DNA from: Nocardioides lianchengensis
GTDB lineage: Bacteria > Actinomycetota > Actinomycetes > Propionibacteriales > Nocardioidaceae
Direction: 5' to 3'
NCBI RefSeq assembly: GCF_900101465.1
Contig: NZ_FMZM01000005.1
Span: 37,374-101,373, forward strand
Length of the DNA: 64,000 nucleotides
Shown: positions 1-9,779 of the stretch, piece by piece
How the letters are laid out: every line of letters begins with the position of its first letter
How positions within the stretch are numbered: position 1 is the first letter of the stretch
The notes under the pieces: model-generated
Told to the model about the DNA's origin: nothing
What the model saw: only the letters and a program-made list of their open reading frames with translations
Databases searched by the model: none
Translations under genes and position numbers: made by a program

Positions 1-1964
1 CCGCGATCGGCATCGAGGGCCTGAAGCGTCAGTGGGGTGTGCACGCCGCCGGCGTGATCATGTCCAGCGAGCCGCTGGTCGACGTGATCCCGCTGCTGAA
101 GCGGCCCGCCGACGGCGCGATGATCACCCAGTTCGACTACCCCACCTGTGAGGGCCTCGGCCTGATCAAGATGGACTTCCTCGGGCTGCGCAACCTCACC
201 GTGCTCGACGACGCGGTCAAGAACATCAAGATGAACCGCGACATCGACGTCGTGCTGGAGGACCTGCCGCTCACCGACGAGGCGACCTACGGCCTGCTCC
301 AGCGCGGCGACACCCTGGGCGTGTTCCAGCTCGACGGCGGCCCGATGCGGGCGCTGCTGCGCAGCATGCGTCCCGACGAGTTCGAGGACATCTCGGCCGT
401 CGGCGCGCTCTACCGACCCGGTCCGATGGGCGCCGACTCCCACAACAAGTACGCCCGCCGCAAGACCGGCCGCGAGCCGGTCGAGGCGATCCACCCCGAG
501 CTGGCCGAGCCGCTCGAGGACATCCTGGGTGAGACCTACGGTCTGATCGTCTACCAGGAGCAGGTCATGGCCATCGCCCAGAAGCTCGCGGGCTACAGCC
601 TGGGTCAGGCCGACATCCTGCGGCGCGCGATGGGCAAGAAGAAGAAGGAGGAGCTGGACAAGCAGTTCGCCGGCTTCTCCGCCGGCATGCAGGAGCGCGG
701 CTACTCGGCGGCGGCAGTCAAGACGCTGTGGGACATCCTGCTGCCGTTCTCCGACTACGCCTTCAACAAGGCGCACTCCGCGGCGTACGGTCTGGTCTCC
801 TACTGGACCGCCTATCTGAAGGCCAACTACCCGGCCGAGTACATGGCCGCCCTGCTGACCTCGGTCAAGGACGACAAGGACAAGTCGGCCATCTACCTCA
901 ACGAGTGCCGCCGGATGAAGATCCAGGTGCTCCCGCCCGACGTCAACGAGTCGTCCTCGAACTTCACCCCGGTCGGCACCGACATCCGCTTCGGCCTGAC
1001 CGCCGTGCGCAACGTCGGCGCGAACGTCGTCGACGGCATCGTGGCCGGTCGCGAGGAGAAGGGGCGCTACGCCGACTTCAACGACTTTATGGAGAAGGTC
1101 CCGGCGCTGGTCTGCAACAAGCGGGTCATCGAGTCGCTGATCAAGGCCGGGGCGTTCGACGAGATGAAGCACGTGCGGCGCGCGCTGGTGGCGATCCACG
1201 AGACCGCGGTCGACCAGTACGTCGACATCAAGCGCAACGAGGCCATCGGCCAGGACTCGCTGTTCGGCGGCCTCGACGAGTCCGCCGGCGGCGGCTTCGG
1301 TATCTCGGTGACCATCCCCGACATCGACGAGTGGGACAAGATGACCCTGCTCGGCCACGAGCGGGACATGCTCGGTCTCTACGTCTCCGACCACCCGCTC
1401 CTCGGCCTCGAGCACGTCCTCGCCAACACCTCCGACTGCTCCATCGGCCAGTTGATGCTCGACGAGGACCGCCAGGACGGCTCACCGATCACCATCAGCG
1501 GCCTGGTCACCTCGGTGCAGCGCAAGATCACCAAGCGCGGCGACGCCTGGGCGATGATCACCCTGGAGGACCTCGACGGCGCGATCGACGTGCTGCTGTT
1601 CCCCAGCTCCTACCAGCTGGCCAGCACCTACCTGGTCGAGGACGCGATCCTCACGGTCAAGGGCCGGCTGTCCAAGAGCAAGGACCAGCCGGAGATCCAC
1701 GGCCAGGAGGTCAGCGCCCCCGACATCACCGACGGGCCGAGCGGTCCGGTGGTCATCAGCCTGCCCCAGACCCGGTGCACGCCTCCGGTGGTGGCCCAGC
1801 TCAAGGACGTCCTCGGGACGCACCGCGGGACCACCGAGGTGCGGCTGCGTTTGCTCAACCGAGATAAGACTCTGGTCATGTCCCTAGAGAACCGCGTCAC
1901 CCCGAGCTCGGCGCTCTTCGCCGATCTCAAGCAGCTGCTGGGGCCCGGTTGTCTGACCAGCTGA
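1..1964 (+). CDS. dnaE: DNA polymerase III alpha subunit, 3' part
   Basis: Replicative DNA polymerase catalytic subunit, C-terminal part only; the reading frame is open at the window edge (codons from base 3). Visible near the start are the GVHAAGV segment and KMDFLGLRNLT, which carries the third catalytic aspartate of the PolC/DnaE palm in the family. Further on come YQEQVMAIAQ, a likely sliding-clamp-binding QDSLFGG near base 1250, and a C-terminal OB-fold (ITISGLVTSVQRK to about DVLLFPSS). The stop codon overlaps the TTG start of the next gene by 16 nt, suggesting co-transcription. The PHP domain and the first catalytic aspartates lie outside the window. Identity is secure; whether it is the main replicative DnaE1 is inferred from the lack of DnaE2/ImuC context. 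Confidence 0.97.
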   Translation, partial: AIGIEGLKRQWGVHAAGVIMSSEPLVDVIPLLKRPADGAMITQFDYPTCEGLGLIKMDFLGLRNLTVLDDAVKNIKMNRDIDVVLEDLPLTDEATYGLLQRGDTLGVFQLDGGPMRALLRSMRPDEFEDISAVGALYRPGPMGADSHNKYARRKTGREPVEAIHPELAEPLEDILGETYGLIVYQEQVMAIAQKLAGYSLGQADILRRAMGKKKKEELDKQFAGFSAGMQERGYSAAAVKTLWDILLPFSDYAFNKAHSAAYGLVSYWTAYLKANYPAEYMAALLTSVKDDKDKSAIYLNECRRMKIQVLPPDVNESSSNFTPVGTDIRFGLTAVRNVGANVVDGIVAGREEKGRYADFNDFMEKVPALVCNKRVIESLIKAGAFDEMKHVRRALVAIHETAVDQYVDIKRNEAIGQDSLFGGLDESAGGGFGISVTIPDIDEWDKMTLLGHERDMLGLYVSDHPLLGLEHVLANTSDCSIGQLMLDEDRQDGSPITISGLVTSVQRKITKRGDAWAMITLEDLDGAIDVLLFPSSYQLASTYLVEDAILTVKGRLSKSKDQPEIHGQEVSAPDITDGPSGPVVISLPQTRCTPPVVAQLKDVLGTHRGTTEVRLRLLNRDKTLVMSLENRVTPSSALFADLKQLLGPGCLTS

Positions 1965-2521
1965 GCGCGACCCACCAGGTCCGACCGACGCGCTCGGGTC
2001 GCTGGGTGCCGGCGGGACAGGCGGTGGCCGTGGTGGCCCTGTTCGCGGCGTTGGGCCTGGGCGCGGGATGGCTCTGGTTCCGGATCTGGGACGCACCACC
2101 GGGGGTGGTCTCGGACCACACCTGGTACCCCGATCCCTACATGCCGGGCCAGGCGGCCGAGTTCGACGCGGTCGCGATCTACGTGCTGGTCGCGCTGGCC
2201 GCGGGCGTCCTCGGTGGCGTCGTGTGCGCGTTCCTCCTGGCCCGGGCTGAGGTGGTGACCGTGGCCGCGGTCGCGGTGGGCTCCGCGTTGGCGGCCTGGC
2301 TGATGGCGCTCGTCGGCTCGGCGCTGGGGCCGGCCGACCCGGACGTCCTGGCCAAGACCGCCGAGGACGGCACCAAGCTCTCGGGCGACCTGGTCCTCAC
2401 CGGCGTCAGTCCCTACGTCGCGCTGCCTCTCGGTGCCCTGGGCGCCGTCCTCGTGGTCTTCCTCGCGACTCCCGGTCACCGACCCGCCGAACCACGATTG
2501 GCCCCGCCCCCACCGGGATAG
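1949..2521 (+). CDS. Four-helix membrane protein of unknown function
   Basis: 190-residue protein with about four hydrophobic segments (roughly residues 25-50, 74-95, 98-120 and 150-173) and a proline-rich cytoplasmic end. The chosen TTG start overlaps the dnaE 3' end by 16 nt, so translational coupling is likely. An extracytoplasmic loop between helices 1 and 2 holds WYPDPYMPGQ. The layout resembles DUF2567-like actinobacterial membrane proteins, but I cannot confirm family membership by eye. Its TAG stop forms part of the -10 box of the following gene. Confidence 0.75.
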   Translation: MSDQLSATHQVRPTRSGRWVPAGQAVAVVALFAALGLGAGWLWFRIWDAPPGVVSDHTWYPDPYMPGQAAEFDAVAIYVLVALAAGVLGGVVCAFLLARAEVVTVAAVAVGSALAAWLMALVGSALGPADPDVLAKTAEDGTKLSGDLVLTGVSPYVALPLGALGAVLVVFLATPGHRPAEPRLAPPPPG

Positions 2522-2524
2522 GCT
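2519..2524 (+). promoter_or_regulatory. Putative leaderless -10 box for the DUF3352 gene
   Basis: TAGGCT fits TANNNT and ends 6 nt before the GTG at 2531, which has no Shine-Dalgarno sequence. Position is consistent with a leaderless transcript starting at or next to the start codon. Confidence 0.45.
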
Positions 2525-2530
2525 CCGGCC

Positions 2531-4474
2531 GTGTCCAGCCTTCCTCCCGGCCCGCCGCCCTCCAGCCCCCCGCCGCCCCCGCCGCCCGCCGGCCCGCCGC
2601 CCGGCGGTCCTCCGGCCGGCGGCCCGCCGCCCAGCGGCCCGCCCAGTGGTCCGCCCACGGGCCCACCGCCCGGCGCCGAGACCCTCGAGTACGGCGGTGG
2701 CGGGCCGATCCCGCCCGAGCGTCGGCCGCGCTCCTCCGGCGGCGGTCGCAAGAAGTTCTTCCTGCTCGCCGGGGCCGTGGTGGGCCTGGGAGCGGTCGGT
2801 GGTGCCGCCTTCGGTGCCTGGTGGTACCTCTCGACCGGATCCCAGCCGGCCGAGGCCCTGCCCGCCGACACCATCGGCTACGTCAGCGTCGACCTGGACC
2901 CGAGCGGGGAGCAGAAGCTCGACGCGCTGCGCACCCTGAAGAAGTTCCCGGCGATCGACGACGAGCTGGACCTCAGCGGCGACCTGGGAGACATCGACGT
3001 CAAGAAGGTGCTGGTCGACCTGGTCCTGGCCGACGCCCCCTGCGACCTGAAGTACGGCGACCTGGAGCCCTGGCTCGGGGACCGCGGTGCGGTCGCGGCG
3101 GTGGAGGCGGGCGAGGAGCAGCCATCGCCGGTCTTCGTCCTCCAGGTGACCGACGCCGACGCTGCGCAGGACGGGCTGGACGAGCTCTTCGCCTGCGGCG
3201 GCGGGGAGTCGGAGAAGCCGGGGATCGAGGTGGTCGACGACTCCTGGGTCGTGGTCGCCGAGACCCCGAAGATCGCCGAGACGGTCGTCGACGCGACCGC
3301 GGACGGCTCGCTCGCCGACGACGAGACCTACCAGAAGTGGACCGAGGCCGCGGGCGACCCGGGCATCGTGACGATGTACGCCGCCCCGGCGGCCGGTGCC
3401 TTCATCGCCGAGAACCTCGAGGGCCTGCTCGGCCTCGCCGCCCTGCCGGGCAGCGCGGCGTTCGCCGACGTACCCGGGATGGACGAGACGCCCGGACCGG
3501 CCGAGACCCCGGAGGTCCCCGACCCCTCGGAGATCCCCGACTTCTCCACGATGACCCCGGAGGAGATCGACGAGTACTTCGCAGGTCTCGAGGACCCGAC
3601 GTCCGACCCGTCGACGGGCTCCGAGGACCTCGAGGGCATGACCGAGGAGCTGCCCAGCCAGGTCCCCGACGAGGTCACCGACGAGCTGACCACGGTGCTG
3701 AAGGACTTCCAGGGCGCCGCCGCGACGATCCGCTTCGACGGAGGTGCCCTGGCGCTGGAGGTGGCCGCGGACCCCGGTCCCGACGCCGAGAAGCTCTACG
3801 GGGACGGCGGTGGCGAGGCGGTCGGCTCCCTGCCGGCCGACACCCTGGCCGCCGTCGGGTTCGGGCTGCAGCAGGGCTGGTTCACCGAGATCCTCACCAC
3901 CGTGGCGCCCTCGCTCGGCGAGGACGTCGAGGAGCTGCTCCAGCAGGCTGAGGAGGCGACCGGGCTCACCCTGCCCGAGGACGCCGAGACCCTGCTGGGC
4001 GACTCCACCGCCCTGGCGGTGGGCCGCGACGTCGACCTCGAGGCGCTCTTCGAGTCCGGTGACCCCTCCGACCTCCCGGTCGCGGTCAAGGTGCTCGGCG
4101 ACCCCGACGAGATCGAGAAGGTGCTCGACAAGGTGCGCCCCCAGCTGGGCGAGGCCGCGCAGGTCATCGAGTCCTCGAGCGGCGACGGCGTGATCGTCGT
4201 CGGCCCGAGCTCGTCGTACCGGGAGAAGGTGGCCGGGGATGGCGACCTGGGCGATTCGGAGCGCTTCGAGTCGGTCATCGGCGAGGACGACGCGGCGGCG
4301 GTCCTCTACCTCGACCTCGGCGCGCTCACCGACCTGCTGAACGAGCAGCTCGGCGACGAGATGGGGGCCGACGAGGAGGTCCTCGCCAACCTGGACCCGC
4401 TGGCCGCCCTCGGGATCAGCTCGTGGGAGGACGACGGGGTCTCCCACGTCGAGCTGCGGCTCAGCACGGACTGA
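2531..4474 (+). CDS. DUF3352-family membrane-anchored protein
   Basis: 647 residues. Residues 1-47 are an almost pure Pro/Gly tract, followed by a basic stretch (RRPRSSGGGRKK) and one transmembrane helix near residues 75-97. The remainder would be extracytoplasmic; it starts with LPADTIGYVSVDLDPSG, typical of DUF3352, and a second LPADTLAAVGFGL segment suggests two related lobes. An acidic Pro/Glu linker lies near residues 315-390. Function is not known for the family. Signal-anchor orientation is inferred from the positive-inside rule. It ends 7 nt from the convergent YbaK gene. Confidence 0.85.
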   Translation: MSSLPPGPPPSSPPPPPPPAGPPPGGPPAGGPPPSGPPSGPPTGPPPGAETLEYGGGGPIPPERRPRSSGGGRKKFFLLAGAVVGLGAVGGAAFGAWWYLSTGSQPAEALPADTIGYVSVDLDPSGEQKLDALRTLKKFPAIDDELDLSGDLGDIDVKKVLVDLVLADAPCDLKYGDLEPWLGDRGAVAAVEAGEEQPSPVFVLQVTDADAAQDGLDELFACGGGESEKPGIEVVDDSWVVVAETPKIAETVVDATADGSLADDETYQKWTEAAGDPGIVTMYAAPAAGAFIAENLEGLLGLAALPGSAAFADVPGMDETPGPAETPEVPDPSEIPDFSTMTPEEIDEYFAGLEDPTSDPSTGSEDLEGMTEELPSQVPDEVTDELTTVLKDFQGAAATIRFDGGALALEVAADPGPDAEKLYGDGGGEAVGSLPADTLAAVGFGLQQGWFTEILTTVAPSLGEDVEELLQQAEEATGLTLPEDAETLLGDSTALAVGRDVDLEALFESGDPSDLPVAVKVLGDPDEIEKVLDKVRPQLGEAAQVIESSSGDGVIVVGPSSSYREKVAGDGDLGDSERFESVIGEDDAAAVLYLDLGALTDLLNEQLGDEMGADEEVLANLDPLAALGISSWEDDGVSHVELRLSTD

Positions 4475-4481
4475 GCAGAGA

Positions 4482-4976
4482 TCAGCTCCGGCCGACCTCG
4501 GCCGTGGTCGCCCCGGTGACCGCGACCAGGTCGGCCGGGGCGATCTCCAGGTCGAGGCCGCGCCGGCCCGCCGAGACGTAGATCGTCGGATGGCCCAGAG
4601 CGGTCGCGTCGACCACGGTCGGGTGCGGTCGCTTCTGGCCGACGGGGGAGATCCCACCGACGACGTACCCGGTCGCGCGCTCGGCGGCGGCCTTGTCGGC
4701 CATCGCCGCCCGGCTGGCGCCCAGGGCCTTGGCCAGCGCCTTCAGGTCGAGCTGACCGGAGACCGGGACGACGGCGACCGCGAGCCGGCCGTCGACGCTG
4801 GCCATCAGGGTCTTGAAGACCCGGGCCGGGTCGAGTCCCAGCACCTCGGCCGCCTCCAGGCCGTAGGACTCCGCCCGCGGGTCGTGCTCATAGGGGTGGA
4901 GCGTGTACTCGATCCCGGCCGCGGTCAGGGCGACGGTCGCGGGCGTGCCGCCGGCCGGCTTCTGCTTCCTGGACAC
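4482..4976 (-). CDS. ybaK: YbaK/EbsC-type aminoacyl-tRNA (Cys-tRNA-Pro) deacylase
   Basis: 164-residue trans-editing enzyme that removes mis-acylated amino acids, classically Cys from tRNA-Pro. The family lysine is seen in RVFKTLM (near residue 55), and the GGISPVGQK loop near residues 107-115 is diagnostic. The GTG start overlaps the stop of the upstream Lon-domain gene by one base (TAGTG), indicating translational coupling. Length is normal for a single-domain YbaK. Exact tRNA specificity cannot be read from sequence. Confidence 0.93.
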   Translation of the reverse strand: MSRKQKPAGGTPATVALTAAGIEYTLHPYEHDPRAESYGLEAAEVLGLDPARVFKTLMASVDGRLAVAVVPVSGQLDLKALAKALGASRAAMADKAAAERATGYVVGGISPVGQKRPHPTVVDATALGHPTIYVSAGRRGLDLEIAPADLVAVTGATTAEVGRS

Positions 4977-5641
4977 TAGTTCGGACTCCAGCGGGTCCGG
5001 GCGACCTCGGTCGCGGGGAGGGACGGGATGACGTTCATCGCCCGCAGCTCCGACCGGAGCAGGTCGGTGACCAGGATCAGCCGTTCGCCGGCGTCCTCGG
5101 CCTCCAGCAGCGACTGCCGCTCGGGCATCGGCAGCGGAGCGACCGCCGCCAGCGTCCAGGAGAGGTACGACGGGTCGCGGGGGAGCGAGCCCGAGTAGGG
5201 GTCGGCCCGGATGCCGGCCAGCGCGGCCCGGTACGCGGAGAACGTGGCCCGCGCGGCCTCGAGCACCGGCTCGCCCACCGGGCTGGGCACCTCGGGTCGG
5301 TCGACGACGTGGCCGACCGGGAAGGGACCGCTGGTGTCGAGCCGCTCCAGCTCGATCCGGTCCAGGCCGACCGCGACCACGTCGAACGAGCCGTCGGCCT
5401 GCGCCTCGACCTCGGTGAGCAGCACCTTGCAGCCGACGCGGTAGAGCGACTGCGCCCCGTGGTCCCCGACCTCGTAGCCCTCGCGGATGCCCACGGAGCC
5501 GAAGACCCGCTCGGTGGGGTCGTCGACCCGCAGCAGGTGGTGCACCAACGCGCGGTAGCGGTCCTCGAAGACGTGCAGCGGCACGCTGACACCGGGGAAC
5601 AGCACCGCGTTCAGCGGGAACATCGGCAGCGTCTCCGTCAC
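4976..5641 (-). CDS. Stand-alone Lon N-terminal (LON substrate-binding) domain protein
   Basis: 221 residues beginning at GTG 5641; the opening [20 protein letters not shown] is the canonical LON-domain N-terminus. There is no AAA+ or peptidase domain, so this is a free-standing LON domain protein that may bind substrates or partners rather than act as a protease. The open frame extends far upstream through antisense of hisD, but the family start and a TANNNT box 6 nt before 5641 fix the start. It is translationally coupled to ybaK downstream. Confidence 0.9.
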   Translation of the reverse strand: MTETLPMFPLNAVLFPGVSVPLHVFEDRYRALVHHLLRVDDPTERVFGSVGIREGYEVGDHGAQSLYRVGCKVLLTEVEAQADGSFDVVAVGLDRIELERLDTSGPFPVGHVVDRPEVPSPVGEPVLEAARATFSAYRAALAGIRADPYSGSLPRDPSYLSWTLAAVAPLPMPERQSLLEAEDAGERLILVTDLLRSELRAMNVIPSLPATEVARTRWSPN

Positions 5642-5647
5642 CCCTGC

Positions 5648-5653
5648 AACGTA
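5648..5653 (-). promoter_or_regulatory. Putative leaderless -10 box for the LON-domain gene
   Basis: Minus-strand TACGTT ends 6 nt before GTG 5641. It is back-to-back with the hisD -10 box in the 69-bp divergent region. Confidence 0.5.
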
Positions 5654-5697
5654 GTCCAGCCCTCGTCGTCGTTTCGGGAGGGTGGGCGCGGCGCTCG

Positions 5698-5703
5698 TAG
5701 AAT
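5698..5703 (+). promoter_or_regulatory. Putative leaderless -10 box for the his operon
   Basis: TAGAAT ends 7 nt before ATG 5711. No Shine-Dalgarno sequence precedes the start, so a leaderless hisD transcript is likely. No clear -35 or attenuator hairpin is seen. Confidence 0.55.
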
Positions 5704-5710
5704 CGACCCC

Positions 5711-7015
5711 ATGATGCGCCGTATCGACCTCAGGGCCGCCGCCACCGGTGGCGCGCCCGTCGACTACCGCGCGGCTGTGCCGCGTGCGGAGCTCGACGTC
5801 GAGGCCGCGACGCATGCGGTCGGCCCGATCATCGAGGCGGTCCGCACCCGCGGGCTCGACGCGATCCGCGAGTACGGCGAGCAGTTCGACGGTGTCGCGC
5901 TCGACGACGTCCGGGTCGCGCCGGAGGCGCTGCGCCGCGCTCTCGACGAGCTCGACCCCGCCATCCGGGCCGGCCTGGAGGAGTCGGTGCGCCGGCTGCG
6001 GATCACCAGCGCCGCCGAGCTGGAGCACGACGTCACCACCGACCTCGGTCCCGGCGCGCGGGTGACCCACCGCAAGGTGCCGATCGGCCGCGTGGGTCTC
6101 TACGTGCCGGGCGGGCTGGCCCCGTTGGTCTCCAGCGTGCTGATGAACGCCGTTCCCGCCCAGGTCGCCGGGGTCGGCTCGATCGCGCTCGCCAGCCCGC
6201 CGCAGAAGGACTTCGGCGGCTCCGTCCACCCCACGATCATGGCCGCGTGCGCGCTGCTCGGCGTCGACGAGGTGTACGCCGTCGGCGGTGCCCAGGCGAT
6301 CGCCATGTTCGCCCACGGCGCCGGCTCGTGCGCCCCGGTCGACCTGGTGACCGGCCCCGGCAACGTCTACGTCGCCGCCGCCAAGCGGCTGGTCCGCGGC
6401 GTCGTCGGTATCGACTCGGAGGCCGGCCCGACCGAGATCGCGATCCTGGCCGACGAGACCGCGGAGGCCTCGTTCGTCGCGGCCGACCTGGTCAGCCAGG
6501 CCGAGCACGACCCGATGGCCGCCAGCGTGCTGGTCACGCCCAGCGAGCAGCTGGCCGACGAGGTGCTGGTCGAGCTCGACAAGCAGGTCTTCGCGACCCG
6601 CCACACCGAGCGGATCCGCACCGCGCTGACCGGTCCGCAGTCCGCGGTCGTCCTGGTCGACGACCTGGAGCAGGGCCTGGCCGTGGTCGACGCCTACGCC
6701 GCCGAGCACCTCGAGATCCAGACCGCCGACGCTGCCGCCTGGGCGGCCCGGGTCCGCAACGCCGGCGCGATCTTCGTCGGCCCGCACGCCCCGGTGAGCC
6801 TCGGCGACTACTGCGCCGGCTCCAATCACGTGCTCCCCACTGCCGGCTGCGCCTGCCACAGCAGCGGGCTGTCGGTGCGGGCCTTCACCCGGTCGATGCA
6901 CGTCGTCGACTACTCGTCGCAGGCCCTGGCGGAGGTTGCCGACCACGTCGTGACCCTCGCCGAGGCCGAGGACCTGCCCGGCCACGGCCAGGCCGTGAGG
7001 GTGAGATTCGAGTGA
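5711..7015 (+). CDS. hisD: Histidinol dehydrogenase
   Basis: 434 residues, the usual family length. Catalyses the last two NAD-dependent oxidations, L-histidinol to L-histidine, in the cytoplasm. Signature segments include [23 protein letters not shown] (Zn-ligand Gln/His region), AEHLEIQT with the catalytic Glu-His pair, and [15 protein letters not shown]. The start is the first of two ATGs (5711 or 5714), placed by the -10 box. First gene of the his operon; its stop overlaps hisC by 4 nt (GTGA). Confidence 0.98.
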   Translation: MMRRIDLRAAATGGAPVDYRAAVPRAELDVEAATHAVGPIIEAVRTRGLDAIREYGEQFDGVALDDVRVAPEALRRALDELDPAIRAGLEESVRRLRITSAAELEHDVTTDLGPGARVTHRKVPIGRVGLYVPGGLAPLVSSVLMNAVPAQVAGVGSIALASPPQKDFGGSVHPTIMAACALLGVDEVYAVGGAQAIAMFAHGAGSCAPVDLVTGPGNVYVAAAKRLVRGVVGIDSEAGPTEIAILADETAEASFVAADLVSQAEHDPMAASVLVTPSEQLADEVLVELDKQVFATRHTERIRTALTGPQSAVVLVDDLEQGLAVVDAYAAEHLEIQTADAAAWAARVRNAGAIFVGPHAPVSLGDYCAGSNHVLPTAGCACHSSGLSVRAFTRSMHVVDYSSQALAEVADHVVTLAEAEDLPGHGQAVRVRFE

Positions 7016-8103
7016 CTTTCCCCCCTCTGCGGGAGGAGCTGCGCGGCCTCGAGCCGTACGGCGCCCCCCAGCTGGACGTGCCCGTCCAGCTCAACGTCAA
7101 CGAGAACCCCTACGGCCCGTCGCCGGCCTGCGTGGCCGACATCGCGACCGCGGTCGCGCACGCGGCGACGACGCTGAACCGCTACCCCGACCGCGAGTTC
7201 GTGGAGCTCCGCGGCGCGCTGGCGTCGTATCTCTCGCGGGACACGCCGCACGGCATCGCCCCGGAGCAGGTGTGGGCGGCCAACGGCTCCAACGAGGTGA
7301 TGCTGCAGCTGCTGCAGGCCTTCGGCGGGCCGGGTCGCAGCGCCATGAGCTTCGCGCCGACGTACTCGATGTATCCCGAGTACGCCCGCGACTCGGTCAC
7401 CGAGTGGGTCCAGGGGCGGCGCGAGGACGACTTCTCGATCGACCTCGACGCGGCCGCCGCGCTGGTCCGGGAGAAGAGGCCGGCGGTGGTGCTGCTGCCG
7501 AGCCCGAACAACCCGACCGGCACCGCGCTCCCGCCGGAGGCGGTCGGCGCGCTGTGCGAGGCCGCCGGGGAGGGCCTCGTCGTCGTCGACGAGGCGTACG
7601 GCGAGTTCCGCCGCACCGGCGTGCCGAGCGCGCTGGAGCTGCTGCCGACCTATCGGAACCTGGTCGTCACCCGGACCATGAGCAAGGCGTTCGCGGCCGC
7701 CGGCCTGCGGCTCGGCTACCTGGCCGCGGACCCGGCGATCTGCGACGCGATCCGCGTCGTCCGGCTGCCCTACCACCTGAGCGCCGTCACCCAGGCGACC
7801 GCGCTGGCGGCGCTGCGGCACGCGCCGGAGCTGCTCGGCAAGGTCGACGAGCTGCGGGCCGAGCGGGACGACACCGTCGCCTGGCTGCGCGCCCAGGGCC
7901 ACCAGGTCGCCGACAGCGACGCCAATTTCGCGTTGTTCGGGACGTTCCCCGACCGCCATGCTGTGTGGCAGGGCCTGCTCGACCGGGGGGTGCTGATCCG
8001 CGAGGTCGGCCCCGAGGGCTGGCTGCGGGTGTCGATCGGCACGGCCGACGAGATGAAGACGTTCAAGCAGGCCTTGACCGAGGTCACGGAGGAGAAGTCA
8101 TGA
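7012..8103 (+). CDS. hisC: Histidinol-phosphate aminotransferase
   Basis: 363-residue PLP-dependent fold-type-I aminotransferase converting imidazole acetol phosphate plus glutamate to histidinol phosphate. Seen: [12 protein letters not shown] near the N-terminus, [18 protein letters not shown] with the PLP-contacting Asp, and the Schiff-base lysine K225 in [15 protein letters not shown]. The GTG start overlaps the hisD stop (GTGA), and the ATG of hisB overlaps this stop (ATGA). Confidence 0.97.
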   Translation: MTFPPLREELRGLEPYGAPQLDVPVQLNVNENPYGPSPACVADIATAVAHAATTLNRYPDREFVELRGALASYLSRDTPHGIAPEQVWAANGSNEVMLQLLQAFGGPGRSAMSFAPTYSMYPEYARDSVTEWVQGRREDDFSIDLDAAAALVREKRPAVVLLPSPNNPTGTALPPEAVGALCEAAGEGLVVVDEAYGEFRRTGVPSALELLPTYRNLVVTRTMSKAFAAAGLRLGYLAADPAICDAIRVVRLPYHLSAVTQATALAALRHAPELLGKVDELRAERDDTVAWLRAQGHQVADSDANFALFGTFPDRHAVWQGLLDRGVLIREVGPEGWLRVSIGTADEMKTFKQALTEVTEEKS

Positions 8104-8708
8104 GCAGGACCGCACGCATCGAGCGGCAGACCAGCGAGTCGAAGGTGCTCGTCGAGGTCGACCTCGACGGCTCCGGCCGGCACGACATCTCCACCGGCAT
8201 CGGCTTCTACGACCACATGCTCACCGCGTTCGCGCGGCACAGCCTGGTCGACCTGACGGTGCAGTCCGAGGGCGACCACTGGATCGACGCCCACCACACG
8301 ACCGAGGACACCGCGATCGCCCTCGGCCAGGCCCTGCGCCAGGCGCTGGGGGACAAGAAGGGCATCCGCCGCTTCGGCGACGCCACCGTCCCGCTCGACG
8401 AGGCGCTCGTGCAGGCGGTCGTCGACGTCTCCGGTCGGCCCTACTGCGTGCACACCGGCGAGCCGGAGGGACAGCAGTACGTCCAGCTCGGCGGGTCGAC
8501 GCCGGCGTACCTGGGGTCGCTGACGCAGCACGTCTTCGAGTCGATCGCCTTCCACGCCCACTTCGCGCTGCACGTGCGGGTGCTGGCCGGCCGCGAGCCG
8601 CACCACATCGTGGAGACCCAGTTCAAGGCGTTCGCCCGGGCCTTCCGCGACGCGGTCGCCTTCGACCCGCGCGAGACCGGCATCCCCTCGACCAAGGGTG
8701 CGCTCTGA
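8100..8708 (+). CDS. hisB: Imidazoleglycerol-phosphate dehydratase
   Basis: 202 residues, monofunctional (no N-terminal HAD phosphatase, unlike the enterobacterial fusion). Dehydrates imidazole glycerol phosphate using Mn. His-rich metal motifs are visible: [27 protein letters not shown] and [15 protein letters not shown]. The two similar halves reflect the family's internal duplication. Coupled to hisC by ATGA. An 82-bp gap with a hairpin follows before hisH. Confidence 0.98.
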   Translation: MSRTARIERQTSESKVLVEVDLDGSGRHDISTGIGFYDHMLTAFARHSLVDLTVQSEGDHWIDAHHTTEDTAIALGQALRQALGDKKGIRRFGDATVPLDEALVQAVVDVSGRPYCVHTGEPEGQQYVQLGGSTPAYLGSLTQHVFESIAFHAHFALHVRVLAGREPHHIVETQFKAFARAFRDAVAFDPRETGIPSTKGAL

Positions 8709-8716
8709 TCACCCCA

Positions 8717-8763
8717 CGGCGTTCTCCGGTTCCCCCGCTTCGCTCCTCCACCGGACAACGCCG
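8717..8763. repeat. Imperfect 14-bp inverted repeat between hisB and hisH
   Basis: The left arm (8717-8730, CGGCGTTCTCCGGT) and right arm (8750-8763) pair with a single mismatch around a 19-nt pyrimidine-rich loop. It occupies most of the only sizeable gap inside the his operon. It could be a processing or attenuating hairpin, or a dispersed REP-like element; there is no U-tract, so a classical terminator is less likely. Confidence 0.7.
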
Positions 8764-8790
8764 CGGGGGCCCCGATCCTGCGGAGGCGAT

Positions 8791-9426
8791 GTGACCGCGC
8801 CACGGATCGCCGTCCTCGACTACGGCTCCGGCAACCTCCGGTCCGCGGTCCGGGCGGTCGAGCGGGCCGGGGCTCAGGTCGAGCTGACGTCGGACTTCGA
8901 CACCTGCCTGGAGGCCGACGGCCTGCTGGTGCCGGGCGTCGGGGCGTACGCCGCCTGCATGGCCGGCCTGCGCGAGGTCAGGGGCGACCGGCTGATCGGC
9001 CGCCGGCTGGCCGGCGGGCGCCCGGTGCTGGGGATCTGCGTGGGCATGCAGGTGCTCTTCGCCCGCGGCGTCGAGCACGGCGTCGAGACCGAGGGGTGCG
9101 ACGAGTGGCCCGGGGTCGTCGAGCGGCTGCAGGCGCCGGTCGTCCCGCACATGGGCTGGAACACCGTCGAGACCCAGCCCGACACCACGCTGTTCGCCGG
9201 GGTCGAGGACGAGCGCTTCTACTTCGTGCACTCGTACGGCGTCCGCGACTGGACGCTGGTCACCAACGACCGGACCAAGGCCCCGCTGGTCACCTGGGCC
9301 GAGCACGGCGGCGACCGGTTCGTGGCGGCCGTCGAGAACGGGCCGCTCTCGGCGACCCAGTTCCACCCGGAGAAGTCCGGCGACGCCGGCGCCGCGCTGC
9401 TGCGCAACTGGGTCCAGTCGCTGTGA
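8791..9426 (+). CDS. hisH: Imidazole glycerol phosphate synthase, glutaminase subunit
   Basis: 211-residue class-I glutamine amidotransferase that passes ammonia to HisF. The catalytic triad is visible as C83 in GICVGMQ, H192 and E194 in [11 protein letters not shown] 8791 is preferred over the upstream open frame because GGAGG lies 4 nt before it and the protein then begins [15 protein letters not shown], as in homologues. Followed 7 nt later by a small membrane-protein gene. Confidence 0.97.
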   Translation: MTAPRIAVLDYGSGNLRSAVRAVERAGAQVELTSDFDTCLEADGLLVPGVGAYAACMAGLREVRGDRLIGRRLAGGRPVLGICVGMQVLFARGVEHGVETEGCDEWPGVVERLQAPVVPHMGWNTVETQPDTTLFAGVEDERFYFVHSYGVRDWTLVTNDRTKAPLVTWAEHGGDRFVAAVENGPLSATQFHPEKSGDAGAALLRNWVQSL

Positions 9427-9433
9427 GCCGGCC

Positions 9434-9766
9434 GTGAGCAAGGAGCGCCAGCTCCGCCGCGCCGAGCGCGAGCGCGAGGCGGCCGTCGTCGCGGCCGCCC
9501 GGGCCGCCGAGGCCGAGCGACGCGAGCGGCGGGAGGCCCGGTTGCGGGTGGTGACCTCGCGGCTGCCGCGCCGTCGTCCCCGGGCCGGCGGGGTGCTCGC
9601 CGAGCGCCGCCGCAAGCAGGTCTGGGCGACCGGGCTGCTGCTCCTCCTCGCCAACGTGCTGGTCGTCGCGTTCTCCACCGGCTGGGCCGAGCGCGCGCTG
9701 GCCCTGGCGATCACCCCGCTGGCCGCCCCCGTCCTGTACACGATGCTGTTCCGCCGCCGTACCTAG
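9434..9766 (+). CDS. Small basic membrane protein inside the his operon
   Basis: 110 residues from a GTG start 7 nt after hisH. The N-terminal half is a charged Arg/Glu/Ala-rich helix (likely coiled coil, residues 1-50), followed by two hydrophobic helices (about 59-78 and 83-102) and a basic RRRT tail. No catalytic motif is recognised. Placement between hisH and hisA with tight spacing suggests co-expression with, but not necessarily a role in, histidine synthesis. Confidence 0.75.
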   Translation: MSKERQLRRAEREREAAVVAAARAAEAERRERREARLRVVTSRLPRRRPRAGGVLAERRRKQVWATGLLLLLANVLVVAFSTGWAERALALAITPLAAPVLYTMLFRRRT

Positions 9767-9779
9767 AAGGAATCCCTCC

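Noticed and set aside
1628..4657. 1009-codon minus-strand open frame
   Set aside because: Antisense of dnaE, the small membrane protein and the DUF3352 gene, all of which have real domains and start signals.
4976..6985. Minus-strand frame extending the LON-domain gene to 669 codons
   Set aside because: Only the last 221 codons match a LON domain; the rest is antisense of hisD. A -10 box and GTG at 5641 mark the start.
8698..8790. Upstream extension of hisH into the hairpin
   Set aside because: GGAGG before GTG 8791 and the conserved N-terminus of HisH place the start there.
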